Source: Euryodendron excelsum
Taxonomy: Eukaryota > Streptophyta > Magnoliopsida > Ericales > Pentaphylacaceae
Assembly (NCBI GenBank): GCA_033060915.1
Contig: CM065384.1
Span: forward strand, 35,047,501-35,111,500
DNA: 64,000 nt
Direction: 5' to 3'
The notes beneath the pieces were generated by a model. It was not told the DNA's origin, did no database searches, and worked only from the letters and a program-made list of their open reading frames with translations. Below, in pieces: positions 59,591 to 64,000 of the stretch; the stretch's first letter is position 1, and each line of letters starts with the position of its first letter. The translations under genes and the position numbers were made by a program.

Positions 59591-59971
59591 TAGAGGACAA
59601 CAGTTGAATAAAAATTTTTATAAGAGAAAGATGAGCACAGAAAGGACTTATAGTGGAGGGGGTTAGCAAGGGACACTTTCAAATAAGAAGACGAAGTAAA
59701 CAAGTGCCTGCTACCAAAAAGGGCACCCTCCTTTATACTAGCCCATGCCACTGGTTCATTCGCACAAAATGGTAGCAATCACGTTGTAGCGGCAAAATGT
59801 CACATCAGCTATCAATGCCCCAGTGTCTTATCATTGTGGCTTTAAATCCATGCCGTCCACGTGGCCAAATAACTGTCGAAACAATAGCATGCTTGAAGGA
59901 GCATCGTTATGACCCAATGCAGCCCTCGACCCTTCGAGGAGCCAAAAAGGACGCAAGGGCTGAGGGCCAAT

Positions 59972-60598
59972 TGTGGGTCAAAAAATTTCGACCCAGTCCG
60001 CCCGGTTAGGCCCAATAAAAATTATGTGAATAAAGTTGGGCTACAAGTTAGCCCAAGTGGTCAATAATGCGGCCAGGCCCACATTACTAACCTCATACCG
60101 ACCTCATGCCTAAGCCAAACGCAGCAAGCCCAACCCATGGGTATAATCAGAGCATTTAATGTTCTGATCTCAGTATTTAATGTGGAGATAACTTGCATTT
60201 AATGCGATAGCAACTCGCCATGCAATGTCCATGCTCACGTCTGATCAGTCGAGTTCTGGCACGGCAATAAATCTGGATCCATGTCTGATCAGTCGGAGAC
60301 GAATGATGTGGTCTACAAGATAAGTCATGATGACTCTAAGGTAGACATAAGGGTTAACACTTCATCGATTACACTATAAATACCGAAGCCCCAAGTAGTA
60401 AGGTATGGACAATTGATTTCACACATACACTGTCTTATTCATTTGATTATCGATTAAGACTGCTTACTTAATTGTCAGAGTGTGATTGGCCTAAAGAAGG
60501 TCGACCCATTCTAACTTCTCTATCTCTTTGCAGCGAGTTGGTGCTTTTTGATATTGGTTCAAGTGATCGGCCAAGCTTTCCCGAAAATCCCACCTACA
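59972..60598 (+). repeat. 3' LTR of gypsy element (627 bp)
   Basis: TGTGGGTCAAAAAATTTCG to CCCACCTACA. It carries a CTATAAATACC TATA box at about 60373 and a short segment (CATACCGACCTCATGCC) absent from the 5' LTR. Confidence 0.9.
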
Positions 60599-61090
60599 TA
60601 TCTATATATATGTAAACGTAGGACAGAGATAAGATGAGAGAGAGTGCACAAATGGGATCAATGTTTGTAAACTCACGAGTTTCTCCTTTTATTATTGGAC
60701 TAATAGGGTTAATGTTTCAAATAGTGAGTGCAAAAGTGTGATTAAATAATTTTTAGCAAATATTAGTAATAAAAGAACTATTAATTTATTTAAAGTCAAT
60801 GGGGGTAAATTGACCCCACCATGTATAATTTGACCCAATCCCTACCAATGAGCGGTTGGTTAAGTGGGTAAGACTAAAACTTTATCACTCGAGGCTTGGG
60901 TTTGAGTTCCCATAATTGTTTGTTGGTGTTAAACCTACTTTTCAATGCGCAGAGTATGCAAAAATAGCCTATATTTGGCCATAGGTGCAATAAGATACAA
61001 TGCAGATAGTTGTGCATGGAATGCTGAAGGAGAATGCTCACCCATATGTACAAAAATAGATAAATAAATACAGCCTATCAATTGATGGAG
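60599..61090. other. non-coding DNA with SINE-like fragment
   Basis: At 60850-60912 the text GGTTGGTTAAGTGGGTAAGAC ... GGGTTTGAGTTCCC resembles the A and B boxes of a tRNA-derived SINE. No A-rich tail or target duplication was found. The rest is AT-rich and non-coding. Confidence 0.4.
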
Positions 61091-62048
61091 ACACTGTTGG
61101 AAATAGGGGGAAAATAAATAAAATAATATGTTTGAGTTGTATGTTTCCCTATAAATACCCTTATTCCCTCTCTTTCTAGAGCACACTCCTTCTCTCTTGT
61201 AAGTGTTAGGAATTTATACTAAAAAGACATGTTTTGTGTAATGATTTTAGTATTTATTAATAAATTAGTTATTCTATTTTAATGAGAATCTGTGTGAGCA
61301 ATATTTGTGTTGCGTTATGTATTGATTATGCATGTGTGTTTCTTATTCTATATAGTAGATGATTTGGTGTGTAGAGTATGGCTTACACACGGAAGATCAG
61401 ATCATCGGTTTTTATGGAATATAAGCTTATCGTTCATAGTCTTAGATGGAATTGAATACACCATTAGTAGGATTGTAGCATAAAATTTTAATAGGTCTAT
61501 CTTGACTATAGGGAACCATATAGTTCTAACTCCTTACATTAGTACACTTTGTGTGTATTGAACAAGACTGTGTTGAGGTAATTGTTTTTATACTGAATAT
61601 ATAAAACAATTAATACCTCATGATTATTTTGAGTGCTTATGCTCTTAATTTTAATATAATAAATAGACACATGCATGTAGTGTTTATTATTTTGATTCAC
61701 AGAAGAGTGAGATTCTTTGTGGGTCAATAAATTTAGTGAGTTGGACAATAACATTACGTGTATAGTGGATATTAATTATTGATGGAATCCATGTCCTGGT
61801 GTAGAGATTGATGATACCCCCTTGAAGAAGCTTGTAAGTTTTGATTATGTCAAATCTTCTAGGTGAATTATGAATCTGACATATCAAATAAGTTAAGTGG
61901 AAGGTCTTAAAGAATTAATAAGTCTATTAAATTTAATTGTCAGTAATTTAATTTAATAGACAGGTATCTTTAATCTTAACGTGGGGAGATAAATAAGCAT
62001 TTAATAAAGACACTTTCGAAAGAAAAACCTTGAACTGCTCGTTGGGAA
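61091..62048. other. unassigned AT-rich repeat-like DNA
   Basis: No gene is seen. Phrases such as TGTTGGAAATAGGGGG (61094) and TGTTAGGAATTTATAC (61204) look like copia LTR starts, but no matching LTR end or primer site was identified. The segment may belong to a non-autonomous LTR element or the LINE 5' region. Confidence 0.35.
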
Positions 62049-62404
62049 GGTGGGTTTGAGTTAGAGAGAGAAAGTAGAGAGAGAAAACTACTCTGTTCTG
62101 GGTTTGAGTTTCATGGAGTCCTAAAGATGATGAAGATGCAGAAAACTACTTCGTTCAGACCAACCAGGTAAGGAGTCGTGTAAAATACTTGGTGAAAGAA
62201 GGGTTCTTGATGAAAGAAGCATCGAAGGTGGGTTTGAGTTAGAGAGAGAAAGTAGAGAGAGAAAACTACTATGTTCTGGGTTTGAGTTTCATGGAGTCCT
62301 AAAGATGACGAAGATACAGAAAACTACTTTGTTCAGACCAACTAGGTAGGGAGCCGTGTAAAATACTTAGTCAAGGAAGGGTCCTTGTGTCTTACCCACA
62401 TTTG
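62049..62404 (+). repeat. 178-bp tandem duplication
   Basis: 62049-62226 and 62227-62404 repeat the same text, including GGGTTTGAGTTAGAGAGAG, GTTTCATGGAGTCCTAAAG and GCCGTGTAAAATACTT-type phrases, with few differences at the start and more towards the end. Confidence 0.85.
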
Positions 62405-62922
62405 GGTGAAAGAAGGTTCCCTTATGTCCTGCCCAGAAGCTCTACTATTAGTGTGATGTTTTGTAGTAAAAGAAGTTTTAGAAGAAGATGAAGAGATCCT
62501 TATTAGTGCTTCTCAAGAATATCTAGAAACTCTGCATTTTGGTTTTGTTCAAAGTGTGATCTTAGTAGATTCAAAATACAATCTTTCAGCCATGGAAATG
62601 TCTATGAAAGCTTCATCGACCTCCACCGCCATTATGGTAAAAGTATGTGGATAAGATTTGCTTTCGTTTTCTTTGCTAGGGAGCCTCTGGAGCTTTCGGT
62701 TATTTCTTTCTTCCTTATTGGTGAAGGAAGCGTCCTTGTGTCCTACCCACCTCTGGGTGAAGGAAGGTTCCCTTGCGTCTTGCCAAGAAGCTCTACTGTG
62801 CCCTGTTCTATTGGATCCTTGTTAACTGATTCCTGACTTCTCATCTTGGTAGTTGTTAGTTCGCATCTATCTTTCGCTTTATCCTTCCCTCCCTTGCTCT
62901 ACTCCTCCCCATTTCCACCCAA
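62405..62922 (+). other. leader region upstream of LINE ORF1 with a second duplication
   Basis: The phrase family GTCCTTGTGTCYTACCCAC ... GGGTGAAGGAAGGTTCCC occurs near 62380-62450 and again near 62730-62800, about 348 bp apart. No gene is seen. It probably belongs to the LINE 5' untranslated region. Confidence 0.45.
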
Positions 62923-64000
62923 ATGGCTTACAAAACCGTAATTCCTAACTCTAGATGCTTTACAATATTTGTGGATAATCTACCATATATATGAACAACC
63001 TCTAGTTGAGTAAAATCTTCCAAAAATGTGGTCAAGTCATGGAAGCTTTCGTCTCCTACAAACAAAGAAAGGGAAAAAAAAAAAAAAAAGGACTTTTGGT
63101 TTTGTCAGATACAAAACCACTAAGGAAGCATATAATACTATTAATACCATAAACAGTGTTTGGCTAATTGATCAAAAATTGGTTGTCAAAAAAGCTATAT
63201 ATGGCCCTCCAAATGCTAACAAAGAACCAATAGTTTCAAGAGCAAAGACCATCATTCATAGAAATTCTTTAGTCAACCGAAGATCTTACAATGAAGTCTT
63301 AAGTGCCAAAGGGAAAACCATCGACCCATCAACATTTGACCCTTCAAAAATGATCGAGGCAAAGGTAGAAGAAGAAAATATACTCTGGTTGAAGAGATGT
63401 GTTGTAGCCATAATTCATGATTTAAATTCTCTTAATTCCATTGAAGAAGCGATGATAATGGAAGGGGTATTCTCCATAAGAGTAAAACCTACTGGAGGAT
63501 TGAGAGTAGTGTTAGAATTTGAGAGCATTCATTCAAAGGAAAACATTATGGGGAATGGAAGACTTTGGTTGGAGACATGGCTCTCAGCTGTATACAATTG
63601 GAGTTATAATGAATTTAACTCCTATAGAAGGGTATGGATCTCAATGGAAGGAGTGCCTTTAAACGGCTAGAGAGCCAAAACCTTCAACGACATTGGCAAA
63701 CTTTGGGGTGTGGTACTGATTGTGGATGGAAAAATAATTAATAAAGAAGAGCTTGAGCATGGTAGGTGCTACTCGAAACAGATAAGGAAAGCTTAATTGA
63801 TGAGTCTTGCATTCTTAAAGTCGAGATTAAAACTTATGCAATAAGAGTGAGAGAAGCAAGAATTCAAAGAAGGCCTTCTATTATTCCTAAATTAGATGTA
63901 GTCATCAGTTTAGAGAGCTCGTCTAACTTAAACAATGATCAACCTTCTTCAAATGAATCCCGAAGGTCATCTCCTCATTTGAAAAAGTCAATCAGTCATG
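62923..64000 (+). pseudogene. LINE ORF1-like protein, RRM plus DUF4283
   Basis: Plant LINE-1 elements encode an RNA-binding ORF1 protein. From ATG 62923 the frame reads MAYKTVIPNSRCFTIFVDNL, with RNP2-like FTIFVDNLP, then a TGA at 62992. RNP1-like RTFGFVRYK follows a 16-A run at 63074-63089 that shifts the frame. A DUF4283-like segment follows (WLKRCVVAIIHDLNSL, NGRLWLETWLSAVYNW, RRVWISMEGVPLNG) with a TAG at 63668 where Trp is expected, and a further shift near 63770. The tail runs off the right edge. It could also be a host RRM protein copy, but the DUF4283 pairing favours a LINE. Confidence 0.7.

Larger units (their letters stand above)
46875..60598 (+). mobile_element. Ty3/gypsy element, Tat/Retand-like, 13.7 kb with nested solo LTR
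   Basis: 5' LTR 46875-47472, primer site 47475-47492, gag-pol about 47629-53060, minisatellite 53160-57720 split by a 4.3-kb solo LTR, antisense ORF 59590-57924 and 3' LTR 59972-60598. The flanks TATAT (46870-46874) and TATCT (60599-60603) form a 4/5 target duplication. Without the nested LTR and one copy of its duplication the element is about 9.4 kb. The antisense ORF downstream of pol and the TGGCGC primer site fit the Tat lineage. Confidence 0.9.

Noticed and set aside
60850..60912. Functional tRNA gene
   Set aside because: Box A and B-like motifs are present but there is no cloverleaf with acceptor stem; more likely a SINE fragment.

Overview
This window is repeat-dominated nuclear DNA from a flowering plant, most likely a eudicot; I cannot name the species. 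The evidence is the mix of plant-specific families: SIRE/Maximus-type and other Ty1/copia elements, a Tat/Retand-type Ty3/gypsy element with an antisense extra ORF, chromovirus-like solo LTRs, a CACTA (En/Spm) transposon, a tRNA-derived SINE, a plant LINE ORF1 and an F-box/FBD gene remnant. I see no intact host gene, no rRNA or tRNA gene and no CRISPR array. Nearly every coding region carries stops or frameshifts, so most genes are called pseudogenes.

Layout. 1-2266: 5' end (gag, PBS, 5' LTR) of a minus-strand SIRE-like copia element running off the left edge. 2272-4703: degenerate LTR fragment with a minisatellite. 4704-11162: a second minus-strand copia element with one full LTR (9382-11162). 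11227-14160: a broken F-box/FBD gene between that LTR and a solo gypsy LTR (14161-14787). 14894-17810: a 2.9-kb solo LTR with perfect target duplications. 17816-23275: AT-rich DNA with a possible Helitron end, a SINE and microsatellites. 23276-35486: a complete CACTA transposon with GTT duplications, a TNP2-like gene and a second multi-exon gene; a large intron of the second gene holds about 16 copies of a ~172-bp satellite-like repeat. 35490-37087: LINE and MITE-like remnants. 37088-46119: a minus-strand SIRE-like element with an env-like third gene, inserted in a ~103-bp tandem repeat. 46557-46589: a 33-base C run. 46875-60598: a plus-strand Tat/Retand-type gypsy element with both LTRs, gag-pol and an antisense ORF, interrupted by a 4.3-kb solo LTR. 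60599-64000: a SINE-like piece, unassigned non-coding DNA with duplications, and a broken LINE ORF1.

How the parts relate. The window is a set of nested insertions whose order can be partly read from target duplications and split repeats. The decay is consistent with cytosine deamination in heavily methylated repeats: many stops look like CAA/CAG/CGA or TGG codons after a single transition, and several catalytic residues changed the same way. The most unusual observation is in the 37088-46119 element. The LTR carries a cluster of 14-bp palindromes upstream of a TATA box, and a second cluster of the same palindrome with its own TATA box lies just upstream of the env-like gene. This suggests that the extra gene has an LTR-like internal promoter.
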